Source: Gemmatimonadaceae bacterium
GTDB taxonomy: Bacteria; Gemmatimonadota; Gemmatimonadetes; Gemmatimonadales; Gemmatimonadaceae
Assembly (NCBI GenBank): GCA_019186945.1
Contig: JABAQJ010000005.1
Coordinates: 212,256-276,255, forward strand
Reading direction: 5' to 3'
DNA: 64,000 nucleotides
Each line of letters starts with the position of its first letter. Position 1 is the stretch's first letter. Positions 19,113 to 28,560 of this stretch are shown here, in pieces. The position numbers and the translations under genes were made by a program. Under the pieces are notes generated by a model. The model was not told the DNA's origin and did not search any database. It saw nothing but the letters and a program-made list of their open reading frames with translations.

Positions 19113-22100
19113 ATGCGTAGCCGTTCAGGGTTGCCAGTCATCCGCATCGGCGCCTGTTGTTGGGCACTCCTCGTTACCGCTGGCCTGCCGGCCCAACGCA
19201 CGAGCGCACCGCCAGCTCAGACACCGGCACCTTCACTGACGGTGTCGGCCGAACTCGACGCGATCAAGCGGCTCAAGTGGCGATCCATCGGGCCGGCGAA
19301 CCAGGCGGGGCGCATCCCCGTCGTCGTGGGGATCGCGGGCGATCGGTCGACCTATTATGTCGGGTCGGCAGCCGGCGGGTTGATCAAGACCACCAACGGC
19401 GGAGTCACGTTCACGCAACTGTTCGACCACCAGGACAATGCGTCGATCGGCGATCTGGCCATTGCCCCGTCGGATCCCAACATCCTGTATCTCGGAAGCG
19501 GCGAGGGTAACCCGCGCAACTCGGCGTCCATCGGAGACGGCGTGTACAAGTCGGTCGATGCCGGTCGTACGTGGAAGAAGATCGGGCTGGAGAACGTCGA
19601 GAAGATCCCACGGCTGCGAATCGATCCGCGCAACCCCGATGTCGTGTACGTGTGCGCGCTGGGTCGAACCTGGGGGCCTAACGAGGATCGTGGTCTCTAC
19701 AAGACACGCGACGGTGGCAAGACTTGGAGCCGGATACTCTACAAGGACGCGTTGACCGGCTGCTCTGACGTCGATATCGATCCGGGCAACGCCAACATCG
19801 TCTACGCCGGCATGTATTCGCACCAGCGGTGGCCCTGGTACTTCACGTCCGGGGGCGGCGAAACGGCGCTCTACAAGTCTTCCGATGGTGGCGACACGTG
19901 GACCCGACTCTCGGGCCCGGGAAACACGCGCGGCCTGCCGAAGGGACCGATGGACCGGATTGGCGTGAGCGTTCATCGTGCTGATCCTGACATCGTCTAC
20001 ATGCTCACCGAGACGAAGGACGAGGGCGAGATGTGGCGGAGCGATGACGCTGGCGAGACGTGGCGCATGACGAGTCGAGACCGGAACATCAATTTTCGAC
20101 CCTTCTATTACGCCGACGTTCGCGCGGACCCGAAGAACCCGAACGTCGTGTACACGCTCTCAGGCTCGCTCTACAAGAGCGAGGATGGCGGGCGAACCTT
20201 TCGCACGATCGCTCGCGACGTGCACGGCGATCATCAAGCCCTGTGGATCGACCCGACCGATCCCAACTATCTGATCTCGGGATCCGACGGGGGGTGGCAG
20301 CTCTCCTACGATGCCGGACGGAACTTCGAGATCGTCAACACCGTCAGCTTCGACCAGTTCTATCATGTCACGTACGACATGGAGAAGCCGTACAATCTGT
20401 GCGGCGGACTGCAGGACAACGGTCACTGGTGCGGTCCCAGCCAGGTGCTATCGAACCAGGGGAACCGAAAGAACTCGTGGGTCACCGTGAGCGGAGGAGA
20501 CGGGTTCTTCGCGGTCCCCGACCTTCAGCGGCCATGGCTCATCTACTCGGCATCCCAGGGCGGAAACATCCTTCTCACGGACATTCGCTCCGGCGACCAG
20601 CGGTCCATCCACCCCTATCCCAATCGCGTGGGATCGGCTGGCGACTCGCTGGCAAGTCACAAGTACAGGTTCAACTGGAACTCGCCGATCGTGCTCGATC
20701 CGACGGATCCGAAGACTGTGTATTTCGGCGGGAACGTTCTGTTCAGGACCACCGACTTCGGTCAGTCGTGGACGCAGATTTCGCCCGATCTGACGACGAA
20801 CGACAAGTCCAGGCAGGGATCCTCGGGCGGCCCGATCGTCACGGACAACACCGCGGCCGAGTTCTACAACACGCTGCTCACGATCGCCCCGTCTCCGAAG
20901 GATGCAAGTGTCATCTGGGCTGGCACTGACGACGGCAACGTTCAGCTCACTCGTGACGGGGGAAAGACCTGGACAAATACAGCGAAGAATCTTCCCGGCC
21001 TCCCGCCCGGGGCGTGGATATCGACGATCGATGCATCGCCACACGAGGCGGGCACGGCCTTCGTTGCAGCCTCCCACTGGCAGACGGGAGACTACGCACC
21101 ATACGCCTACATGACCACGGACTACGGACAGACGTGGAAGCGGATCACGTCGAACCTGCCTTCGCGCGGCTGGGTGCACGTCGTACGGCAGGATCCCCGG
21201 AATGCGAACCTCCTGTACCTGGGCACCGAGTTCGGAATCTTCGTATCGTGGGACAGGGGCGGTCGCTGGCAGTCGCTGCGGAACGGACTGTCCGCGGCGC
21301 CCGTGCGCGACCTGGTGATCCATCCGAGGGACAACGACCTCATCATCGCCACGCACGGCCGCGGTCTCTACGTCCTCGATGACCTCACGCCGCTGCAGAA
21401 GCTGGGAGAAGCGATGGCGACCGACGCATACGTGTTCGACCCGCGCCCGGCAACGCGATGGGTGATGTGGAACGCGGATGCGAACCTCGGGCAGAAGGTC
21501 TGGGTCGGAGAGAACCCTCCGTACGGCGCGACCATCTCGTACTACCTGAAGAACAACGAGAAGGATACCGTGCGAGTTACCGTCAGCGACAACTCCGGCA
21601 ACGTCATCCGAACCTTGCGCGCGGCGCCCGGGCTTGCCGGTGTCAATCGAGTGACGTGGGACCTCCGATACGACGGATCGCCGCCGCCGCGAGTAGTCGG
21701 CACCAACCCGGACGCCGAGGATGCCGACCTCGGGCCACGATTCGGATTCGGTGGAGCTGGCGGGCCGACGGTCGTTCCCGGTGAATACGTCTTCACAATC
21801 CGTCTGAACGGCCAGGACTTCCGGAAAACAGTTCGGGTGGATCTCGATCCACGTGCTCCAGCCACCACGGCAGACCTCGTCGCACAGCGCGACAAGGCTA
21901 TCGAGTTGCGCGATCTCAACACTCGCGTGACGACGGTGATCGATCGAAACACGGACCTGATGCGTCAGCTCACTGTGGTCGTGGAGAACCTGCGAAGGAA
22001 TGCGCCGAGCGAGAAGGAGGCGCTCAACGAGGCGGAATCGGCGCTGAGGGATCTGAAGTCGCTCCGCGACGAAACCCTGCTGCGACCGATCCAAGGGTTG

Positions 22101-22334
22101 GGGTATCGACAGTATCCGCGACTGCGCGACGAGATCACATCACTCTATGGATCCGTATCCCGAGGCGTGTCGCGACCGACTGACGCACAGGTTCAGCGCT
22201 CGGGCGAATTGCAGGGGGAGGCCACGACGGCCGCCGCATCGCAACAGAAGATCATCGACACCAGGATCGCCAAACTCAACCAGCTGCTGAAGAACCTGCC
22301 ACACGTGGTTGTCCCCGGCGGCGCAATCATGTAG
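19113..22334 (+). CDS. VPS10/BNR-repeat beta-propeller protein, exported
   Basis: 1073 residues with a signal peptide (about residues 1-28). Most of the protein consists of Asp-box (BNR) repeats of the type S-x-D-x-G-x-T-W, seen for example as SVDAGRTW, TRDGGKTW, SSDGGDTW, SDDAGETW and TRDGGKTW, at fairly regular spacing from about residue 85 to 760. This is the pattern of VPS10/sortilin-like multi-blade propellers found in many Gemmatimonadota and Acidobacteriota. The C-terminal about 300 residues are a beta domain followed by a helical region. No sialidase Arg triad is evident, so a binding role is more likely than glycosidase activity. It follows the third subtilase by 111 bases. Confidence 0.85.
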   Translation: MRSRSGLPVIRIGACCWALLVTAGLPAQRTSAPPAQTPAPSLTVSAELDAIKRLKWRSIGPANQAGRIPVVVGIAGDRSTYYVGSAAGGLIKTTNGGVTFTQLFDHQDNASIGDLAIAPSDPNILYLGSGEGNPRNSASIGDGVYKSVDAGRTWKKIGLENVEKIPRLRIDPRNPDVVYVCALGRTWGPNEDRGLYKTRDGGKTWSRILYKDALTGCSDVDIDPGNANIVYAGMYSHQRWPWYFTSGGGETALYKSSDGGDTWTRLSGPGNTRGLPKGPMDRIGVSVHRADPDIVYMLTETKDEGEMWRSDDAGETWRMTSRDRNINFRPFYYADVRADPKNPNVVYTLSGSLYKSEDGGRTFRTIARDVHGDHQALWIDPTDPNYLISGSDGGWQLSYDAGRNFEIVNTVSFDQFYHVTYDMEKPYNLCGGLQDNGHWCGPSQVLSNQGNRKNSWVTVSGGDGFFAVPDLQRPWLIYSASQGGNILLTDIRSGDQRSIHPYPNRVGSAGDSLASHKYRFNWNSPIVLDPTDPKTVYFGGNVLFRTTDFGQSWTQISPDLTTNDKSRQGSSGGPIVTDNTAAEFYNTLLTIAPSPKDASVIWAGTDDGNVQLTRDGGKTWTNTAKNLPGLPPGAWISTIDASPHEAGTAFVAASHWQTGDYAPYAYMTTDYGQTWKRITSNLPSRGWVHVVRQDPRNANLLYLGTEFGIFVSWDRGGRWQSLRNGLSAAPVRDLVIHPRDNDLIIATHGRGLYVLDDLTPLQKLGEAMATDAYVFDPRPATRWVMWNADANLGQKVWVGENPPYGATISYYLKNNEKDTVRVTVSDNSGNVIRTLRAAPGLAGVNRVTWDLRYDGSPPPRVVGTNPDAEDADLGPRFGFGGAGGPTVVPGEYVFTIRLNGQDFRKTVRVDLDPRAPATTADLVAQRDKAIELRDLNTRVTTVIDRNTDLMRQLTVVVENLRRNAPSEKEALNEAESALRDLKSLRDETLLRPIQGLGYRQYPRLRDEITSLYGSVSRGVSRPTDAQVQRSGELQGEATTAAASQQKIIDTRIAKLNQLLKNLPHVVVPGGAIM

Positions 22335-22424
22335 CGCGCCGCGTCGGGTCTCATCAGGCTGAAGAGCCCACGGGCCGCACGGCTCAGGGATAATGCGTGA
22401 CGCAGCACGTGGGAACACACCGAT

Positions 22425-22967
22425 ATGCCGCACACGACCGAAGGGCCCACGGCAGGCATGACAGTCGATCGCGCAGAGGCATTCTGGATGCAACGCGCGC
22501 TGGAACTGGCGAGGCTGGCGCTGGATGCCGGCGAGACGCCCGTTGGAGCCGTCGTCGTGCGCGACGGTCAGATGCTGGGCGAGGGACAAGAGTGTACTCG
22601 CCGACGCCTCGATCCGAGCGCTCATGCCGAGGTCGAGGCCGTGCGGGCAGCATGCCACGGCACGGGCACACTCGATCTTGCCGGCGCGACGTGTTACACG
22701 ACCGTGGAGCCGTGCCTCCTCTGCTCCTGCGCCATCCGACTCGCTCGCATCGCGCGAGTGGTCTACGGAACGGATGCAGGTCCGGCAGGTGGAATATGCG
22801 GCAACTGGCGGGTGCTGACGGACACGACTGCATTTCCCGGCAGCGAACCGCCTGAAGTCGCTGGTGGTCTCCTCGCGGGCGAGTGCGCGTCCCTCCTCGA
22901 ACTGCGACGTCGCCTCAAGCGAGCGCTGCCCGGCGACCACGTGAGCGTCGCAGCTCCGCGTCGGTAG
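22425..22967 (+). CDS. Zinc-dependent nucleoside/tRNA deaminase (TadA-like)
   Basis: 180 residues of the cytidine/deoxycytidylate deaminase superfamily. The zinc motifs are HAEVEAV (with the catalytic Glu) and EPCLLCSCAI, the PCxxC motif. TadA proteins usually read PCxMCxGA, so the LCSC variant leaves open whether the substrate is tRNA adenosine or a free base or nucleoside such as guanine. ATG 22425 and ATG 22458 are both possible starts and neither has a strong ribosome site. It stands between the BNR gene and a convergent acetyltransferase. Confidence 0.85.
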   Translation: MPHTTEGPTAGMTVDRAEAFWMQRALELARLALDAGETPVGAVVVRDGQMLGEGQECTRRRLDPSAHAEVEAVRAACHGTGTLDLAGATCYTTVEPCLLCSCAIRLARIARVVYGTDAGPAGGICGNWRVLTDTTAFPGSEPPEVAGGLLAGECASLLELRRRLKRALPGDHVSVAAPRR

Positions 22968-23066
22968 CAGGGCCCCGGATGCCAGCGAACGGAGCCGTCG
23001 CCAGCATCAACGGCGCCAGTATCAACGGCGCCAGCCCCACCGAAGAGCAACCACCGGATCCCTCCC

Positions 23067-23531
23067 TCAGCCGACCCTCGCAACCGGACGCTGCCATTCC
23101 CACACCGTACCGTCTTCGGGATGTTCTACCGTATCGACGTGCTGGAATCCCAGCTTCTCCAGGATCCTGTGTGACGCATTCCGTTCTGGAAGCGTCTGTG
23201 CGGCGATCAAGTGCGAGTGCGCCTGACGGCTCGCCAGCGCGACGAGTTCGGCAGCCATGGCCGACGCAAAACCCTTGCCTTCGAATGCCGGGAAGGTGAA
23301 ATACGCGATCTCGACCCGGCCATTGCGCGGCGCTGACTTGAAGCCGCACGTGCCGACGACCGCGTTGTCATGCGTAACGAGATAGCAGATCCACGGTTCG
23401 ACGAATCCGGCCGTCGAGTAGAAATCCGCTGTCGCCGATGACACAGCCGTCGCGACCTCAGGGAGGGGGCCTGCGTAGCCCCGTGGCGCGCCGTCGGGCC
23501 CGATCGGGATCAGTGAGATGACTTTCTGCAT
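23067..23531 (-). CDS. GNAT family N-acetyltransferase
   Basis: 154 residues. The acetyl-CoA binding segment EGKGFASAMA follows a beta strand (VEIAYFTFPA), and the later NASHRILEKLGF segment is typical of RimJ/RimL-type GNAT proteins. The target is unknown. It is convergent with the deaminase gene across a 99-base gap that contains a short direct repeat (ATCAACGGCGCCAG twice), with no clear terminator. Confidence 0.88.
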   Translation of the reverse strand: MQKVISLIPIGPDGAPRGYAGPLPEVATAVSSATADFYSTAGFVEPWICYLVTHDNAVVGTCGFKSAPRNGRVEIAYFTFPAFEGKGFASAMAAELVALASRQAHSHLIAAQTLPERNASHRILEKLGFQHVDTVEHPEDGTVWEWQRPVARVG

Positions 23532-23714
23532 GGCTCAGGCAACCGGTCGGCGACTCTGCACGGCCGTCCAAAGGAGACACGCTGGCACGCGGACCATTGT
23601 CGGTGGAAAGAACTCCGCCGGCCGCCGAAGTCAGCCGGATCGAGCCTTCCCCCTTGCAGAGGTCGCAAAAACGCGAGAAACCGCTATCCACCGACGGACA
23701 GCGGCCCCAGACAA

Positions 23715-23788
23715 TAGCAGGGGAGGGACTCGAACCCTCGACCCCGGCATTATGAGTGCCGTGCTCTAACCAGCTGAGCTACCCTGCC
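23715..23788 (-). tRNA. tRNA-Met (CAT), elongator
   Basis: 74-base cloverleaf without encoded CCA. The acceptor stem GGCAGGG pairs with CCCTGCT (closing G-U), the D-arm is GCTCAGCTGGTTAGAGC, the anticodon loop is CTCATAA and the T-arm is GAGGG-TTCGAGT-CCCTC. The body resembles the elongator methionine tRNA rather than the lysidine-modified Ile2 tRNA; the acceptor closes normally, unlike an initiator. Confidence 0.93.
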
Positions 23789-23824
23789 AGAGGGAGCGTA
23801 ATTCTAATCCCGTCCCATCCCTGG

Positions 23825-23838
23825 ACGAAGGCCTTCGT
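23825..23838. repeat. Perfect 14-base palindrome upstream of tRNA-Met
   Basis: ACGAAGGCCTTCGT reads the same on both strands. It lies about 37 bases upstream of tRNA-Met and about 33 bases upstream of the divergent gene at 23872, so it could be an operator shared by both. Chance occurrence cannot be excluded. Confidence 0.35.
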
Positions 23839-23871
23839 GTTACGTCGCAGCGGGGGAAGCAATCATTCAGG

Positions 23872-24405
23872 GTGCCGACAGTACGTTCACCCGCCGCCGC
23901 GAGCGAAACCACGGTGACCACAAAGCCCCCACCGGAGATCCCGCCGACAGACGGAGAGGATAAGGTCCGCGGGATCGTCAACGAGTTCCTCGTGGAGAAG
24001 CTGCGGGAACAAGAAGCGGAAGCGGCGAAGAGACGAGGAAGGAAGCCAGGACCCCTGAAGCTCGTCGTCCTCGCCGGGATGGCTGGCGCGGCGTGGTTCA
24101 TTCCCTTGCCGCCACAGTCGACGACGCCGCCGATCCCGCCGGCAGTCACCGAAGCCGGGGCACGGATGGAGACGTTCATCGCGGCTCAGCGCGTACGACA
24201 TTATCGCAGTCAGCATGGGGTCTTCCCGTCCCAACTTTCGATGGCGGGAGTCTCGGCGCCGTGGCTTTCGTTGAGCCCGATAGACTCCGTGAACTTCGAG
24301 GTCAGCGCCACGGTCGATGGCGTTACCGTCCGGTATCGCTCGACGATGCCCGATTCGGTCCACTTCCGACAGGTTCGCACGGCACTGGCGGGGAATACTC
24401 CGTGA
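23872..24405 (+). CDS. Single-pass membrane protein with pilin-like ectodomain
   Basis: 177 residues from GTG 23872 (start uncertain; another GTG lies downstream). An N-terminal cytoplasmic part of about 60 residues is rich in Pro and then in charged helix (a K-L-R-E-Q-E stretch and a basic R-R-G-R-K segment). A membrane helix lies near residues 63-80 and a short Pro linker follows. The C-terminal part looks like the soluble domain of a minor pseudopilin: a helix, a Y-R-S-Q-H-G-V-F-P turn and beta strands. There is no prepilin peptidase motif before the membrane helix. Its stop overlaps the start of the pseudopilin gene (GTGA). A role with that pseudopilin is inferred. Confidence 0.65.
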   Translation: MPTVRSPAAASETTVTTKPPPEIPPTDGEDKVRGIVNEFLVEKLREQEAEAAKRRGRKPGPLKLVVLAGMAGAAWFIPLPPQSTTPPIPPAVTEAGARMETFIAAQRVRHYRSQHGVFPSQLSMAGVSAPWLSLSPIDSVNFEVSATVDGVTVRYRSTMPDSVHFRQVRTALAGNTP

Positions 24406-24863
24406 AGCGCCGCGTCGGCTACACGCTCGTCGAAGTATTCCTCGTCCTGATCATCATCGGATTGCTGGCGCGCCTCGGCGTGCCGCGCTTCCGCGAAATG
24501 AAGCTGCGGGCAACCGCGACGCAGATCGTGGGAGACGTGCGAGCTGTTCAGCTCGCCGTCTCGACGCTGCACGTCGACACGAACGGCTGGCCCTCTAACG
24601 GCGCTCCGGGCACGGTACCTAACGAGCTGGTCGCCTACTTGCCGGCATCCTTCTCGTTCGCGACGCCGGAGTATGAACTGGCGCTGAATGTCGCTCCGCC
24701 AATGTCGGGTTCACCGGTGGACAACGCGGTCGTGACGGTCGACGTCACGAGCAGCGATCCTCGATTGCTCTCGATACTTGCCTTGATCGCACAGCCCGGC
24801 CTTGGGCAGTATCCAATCGGCGGCAAGTATACCTTCGTGTTGGCGGGCATGGGGAGCAGTTAG
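24402..24863 (+). CDS. Type II/IV pilus-type pseudopilin
   Basis: 153 residues from GTG 24402, which overlaps the previous stop by four bases. The N-terminus KRRVG|YTLVE is a class III prepilin peptidase site with the conserved Glu at +5, followed by a hydrophobic helix (VFLVLIIIGLLA) and the RxxEMK-type region. The remaining about 120 residues form the globular domain. In the family, such subunits assemble into the pseudopilus of type II secretion or into type IV pili after cleavage and N-methylation. No other secretion genes are in the window. Confidence 0.88.
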   Translation: MKRRVGYTLVEVFLVLIIIGLLARLGVPRFREMKLRATATQIVGDVRAVQLAVSTLHVDTNGWPSNGAPGTVPNELVAYLPASFSFATPEYELALNVAPPMSGSPVDNAVVTVDVTSSDPRLLSILALIAQPGLGQYPIGGKYTFVLAGMGSS

Positions 24864-24886
24864 CCAGCCGACGGAACCCTACAACG

Positions 24887-24926
24887 GAAACAGCAGTCAG
24901 TCGCCTTGGCGACGGACCGCTGTTTC
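24887..24926. terminator. Long bidirectional hairpin between pseudopilin gene and tRNA-fMet
   Basis: Nearly perfect hairpin of about 19 base pairs: outer arms GAAACAGCAGTC and GACCGCTGTTTC with one G-U on the minus strand, and inner arms GTCGCC and GGCGAC around a TT loop. It ends three bases from the 3' end of tRNA-fMet and 24 bases after the pseudopilin stop, so it can serve both convergent units. Confidence 0.75.
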
Positions 24927-24928
24927 GA

Positions 24929-25002
<74 letters not shown>

Positions 25003-25014
25003 TCAGAGTGAGGG

Positions 25015-25042
25015 AATCTACGGCTCGCAATCGCCAAGTCAA
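25015..25042 (-). promoter_or_regulatory. Promoter of tRNA-fMet
   Basis: On the minus strand TTGACT (25037-25042), a 16-base spacer and TAGATT (25015-25020). The expected start is about six bases before the tRNA 5' end. Confidence 0.65.
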
Positions 25043-25129
25043 CCGACGCACACCGTTGCGCGGATCGACATTGCGATGTCGTACGCTTCCGCTTTCACGC
25101 GTTCGACGGGCGTGCGAACCGGACTGGCG

Positions 25130-25444
25130 TTACTTGGCCTCCGGCGGACGGCGCCCCCCGGAGACCGAATCAGGATCGACGAACCGATACAGGAGTTCCT
25201 TGTCGCCCCGCACCATCCCGTACTGCTCTCGCGCAATCCGCTCCTGCAACGACAAGTCGCCCTGCAGCCGCTTCTTGAACGCCGTCAACGAGTCGACAGT
25301 GCGCTGCAACGAGTCGATCGAAGCCTCGAGCATCCGTGCCCGCGACTGCTGCCGCACGAGATCGAGGCTCGAGTACTCGCCGCCCTGGAAGGCGTAGTAC
25401 ACGGCGAACGCCAGCGCAGCGTAAGTGAGCGCACGACGCAACAT
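25130..25444 (-). CDS. ftsB: FtsB/DivIC family cell division protein
   Basis: 104 residues: a short N-terminus, one membrane helix (about residues 8-20), a heptad-patterned coiled coil (about 30-72) and the conserved tail ERIAREQYGMVRGDKELLYRF. This is the septum-formation initiator (FtsB/DivIC) pattern; the protein joins FtsL and FtsQ at the divisome. The gene follows eno with nine bases between them, a pairing also seen in many other bacteria. The C-terminus is Pro/Arg-rich. Confidence 0.88.
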   Translation of the reverse strand: MLRRALTYAALAFAVYYAFQGGEYSSLDLVRQQSRARMLEASIDSLQRTVDSLTAFKKRLQGDLSLQERIAREQYGMVRGDKELLYRFVDPDSVSGGRRPPEAK

Positions 25445-25453
25445 CGGCAGCTC

Positions 25454-26794
<1,341 letters not shown>

Positions 26795-26818
26795 TTATGA
26801 CTCGCGAGGCCATGAGGA

Positions 26819-27604
26819 TCAGGCGGGCCGAGCGAACGCATCCGGCACGCCCGCTGCCGCGGAAGGCGCCAGATCGTCGCCAGAAGCGATGCCGTGCTCC
26901 CGCTCGAGAGCGTCTGCCATGCGTTGCCAGCAGCAGGCCGCCAGCTCGTCGCGATCGTCGTAGGTGGTGCCTGTGGTGGGAATCTCCTCGAGGAAACGCA
27001 CATGGACGGTGCCAGCGCGGATCCGCCATTTCGTGGTTCTCGGAAATACCTCGAGTGTGCCGTGGAGTATCGTGGGTACGATCGGAACGCCGGCGGCAAC
27101 CGCCAGCACGAACGGTCCCTTCTTGAACGGGCGAAGGCGGTAAGTAGCGCCACGCGTCCCCTCGGGGTACACTACGACCGATGCGCCAGCGCCGATGCGC
27201 TCGGATGCCACGCGATACGACTCGAACGCTGCCTTCCGATTATCGCGTTCGATCGCGATCATCCCGGCCGAGCGAGCCGCCTTGCCGAACAGCGGAATGC
27301 GGAACAGCTCCGCCTTGCCGACGAACTTGCAGCGTCTGAGCACGGCAACGAGCGTAAACACGTCGAACCAACTGACATGGTTACTGACGAAGATGCGCGG
27401 TTCGTTGCGGGTCGCGCGTTCCTCGTTATGCAGGATGAGTTTCACACCGGCTGCCCGGAGGATCGCTCGTCCCCACAGCCGCGGCGCCCAGTCGTACACG
27501 CTCCCCGGCCCGTCCCTGACGCCGAACAGCGCCGCGATAATGACCGCGCTCGCCAGGGGCGGCGTAAAAAGGACGAGGGCAAGCAAGGTGAAAGCGCTGC
27601 GCAT
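26819..27604 (-). CDS. plsC: 1-acyl-glycerol-3-phosphate acyltransferase (PlsC family)
   Basis: 261 residues. An N-terminal membrane segment precedes the acyltransferase motifs: NHVSWFD (the NHx4D catalytic motif), the basic block near GKAELFRIP, YPEGTRG and VPIVPTILHG. The family transfers an acyl group to lysophosphatidic acid at the inner membrane. ATG 27604 shares one base with the stop of thiL (TAATG), suggesting coupled translation. The C-terminus is Ala/Pro-rich and probably disordered. Confidence 0.92.
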   Translation of the reverse strand: MRSAFTLLALVLFTPPLASAVIIAALFGVRDGPGSVYDWAPRLWGRAILRAAGVKLILHNEERATRNEPRIFVSNHVSWFDVFTLVAVLRRCKFVGKAELFRIPLFGKAARSAGMIAIERDNRKAAFESYRVASERIGAGASVVVYPEGTRGATYRLRPFKKGPFVLAVAAGVPIVPTILHGTLEVFPRTTKWRIRAGTVHVRFLEEIPTTGTTYDDRDELAACCWQRMADALEREHGIASGDDLAPSAAAGVPDAFARPA

Positions 27605-28560
27605 TACAGCGAAAAGTGATCGTAGCCCGAGGGAAGGTCAACGAGCCCTTCGCCGTTCAGCAGACGGACTTCCGCATCGTGCGAGGCTGCAACCGTACCC
27701 ACCTCCGTCAACGGAACACCGAAACGCCGCTCGAAGCCAGCGGTATCCAATGGCTGTGGTGCAGTCACGGCCAGTTCGTATTCCTCGCCAGAGCCCAGTG
27801 CGTCCCGCACAGTGGCGCCATCGATCACCGGCACCGCGGCGACGTCCAAATCGATCCGCACGCGAGACGCTGCTGCGATGTTGCGCAAGTCCGCCAGCAG
27901 CCCGTCGGAGACGTCCAGCATCGCGCTGGCACCTTCCCGCGCGAGCCACAGGCCTTCCCGGATGCGGGCCATCGGACGAGCGTACCGGACGCGATGCGCA
28001 TCCAACGGTCGAGCCCCTTGTTCGCAGGCACGCCACGCACGGGCGGGTCCACCCAGGCGACCGGTGACGTAGACACGATCGCCGGGACTGGCACCGTTCC
28101 TCGGTACCGGTGCGGCAGAATGTCCGAGCACCGTCACGCCGATCGACAGCAGTGGTCCGCGCGACAGGTCGCCGCCCAGGATCCGGGCGCCTGCTTCCCT
28201 GGCTGCGGCGCCGATCCCATCGGCAAGCGCGTCGACCGCTGCGAGATCGGCCAGCGGCAGTACAATTGCAGTCAGGATGCCTAACGGTTCGGCGCCCATT
28301 GCGGCAACGTCGCTCAGGGCCGCCATTGTGGAACGCCACGCAATCTCCGAGTCGGTGAACCACGTTCGACGGAAGTGAACGTCTTCGACCGCCACGTCGG
28401 TCGACACCACCAATCGATGGCCGACAGGCACATCGAGGATCGCGGCATCGTCGCCGATGGACGTGGCCTGTGCCCCCCAGCGCGCGAGCAGTCGTCGGAC
28501 TACATCGAACTCCCGCCCCGGGCCGAGCGCAACATGCCGTTCTGCGTCAGCGCCAGACAC
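27604..28560 (-). CDS. thiL: Thiamine-monophosphate kinase
   Basis: 318 residues from GTG 28560, which overlaps the end of the nnr gene by 14 bases; no in-frame ATG fits. Family blocks are the N-terminal GDDAAI, the STDVAVEDVHF segment with the metal-binding Asp residues, the MGAEPLG segment, ILGGDLSRG and MLDVSDGLLADL. ThiL phosphorylates thiamine monophosphate to the active diphosphate. The LG within MGAEPLG is encoded by TTAGGC. Confidence 0.93.
   Translation of the reverse strand: MSGADAERHVALGPGREFDVVRRLLARWGAQATSIGDDAAILDVPVGHRLVVSTDVAVEDVHFRRTWFTDSEIAWRSTMAALSDVAAMGAEPLGILTAIVLPLADLAAVDALADGIGAAAREAGARILGGDLSRGPLLSIGVTVLGHSAAPVPRNGASPGDRVYVTGRLGGPARAWRACEQGARPLDAHRVRYARPMARIREGLWLAREGASAMLDVSDGLLADLRNIAAASRVRIDLDVAAVPVIDGATVRDALGSGEEYELAVTAPQPLDTAGFERRFGVPLTEVGTVAASHDAEVRLLNGEGLVDLPSGYDHFSL

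Noticed and set aside
20448..22094. Long minus-strand frame opposite the BNR protein
   Set aside because: The plus-strand frame carries regular Asp-box repeats; the antisense frame does not resemble any protein family.
22990..23035. Short repeat as a CRISPR or tandem-repeat array
   Set aside because: Only two near-identical 14-base units occur; there are no spacers or cas genes.
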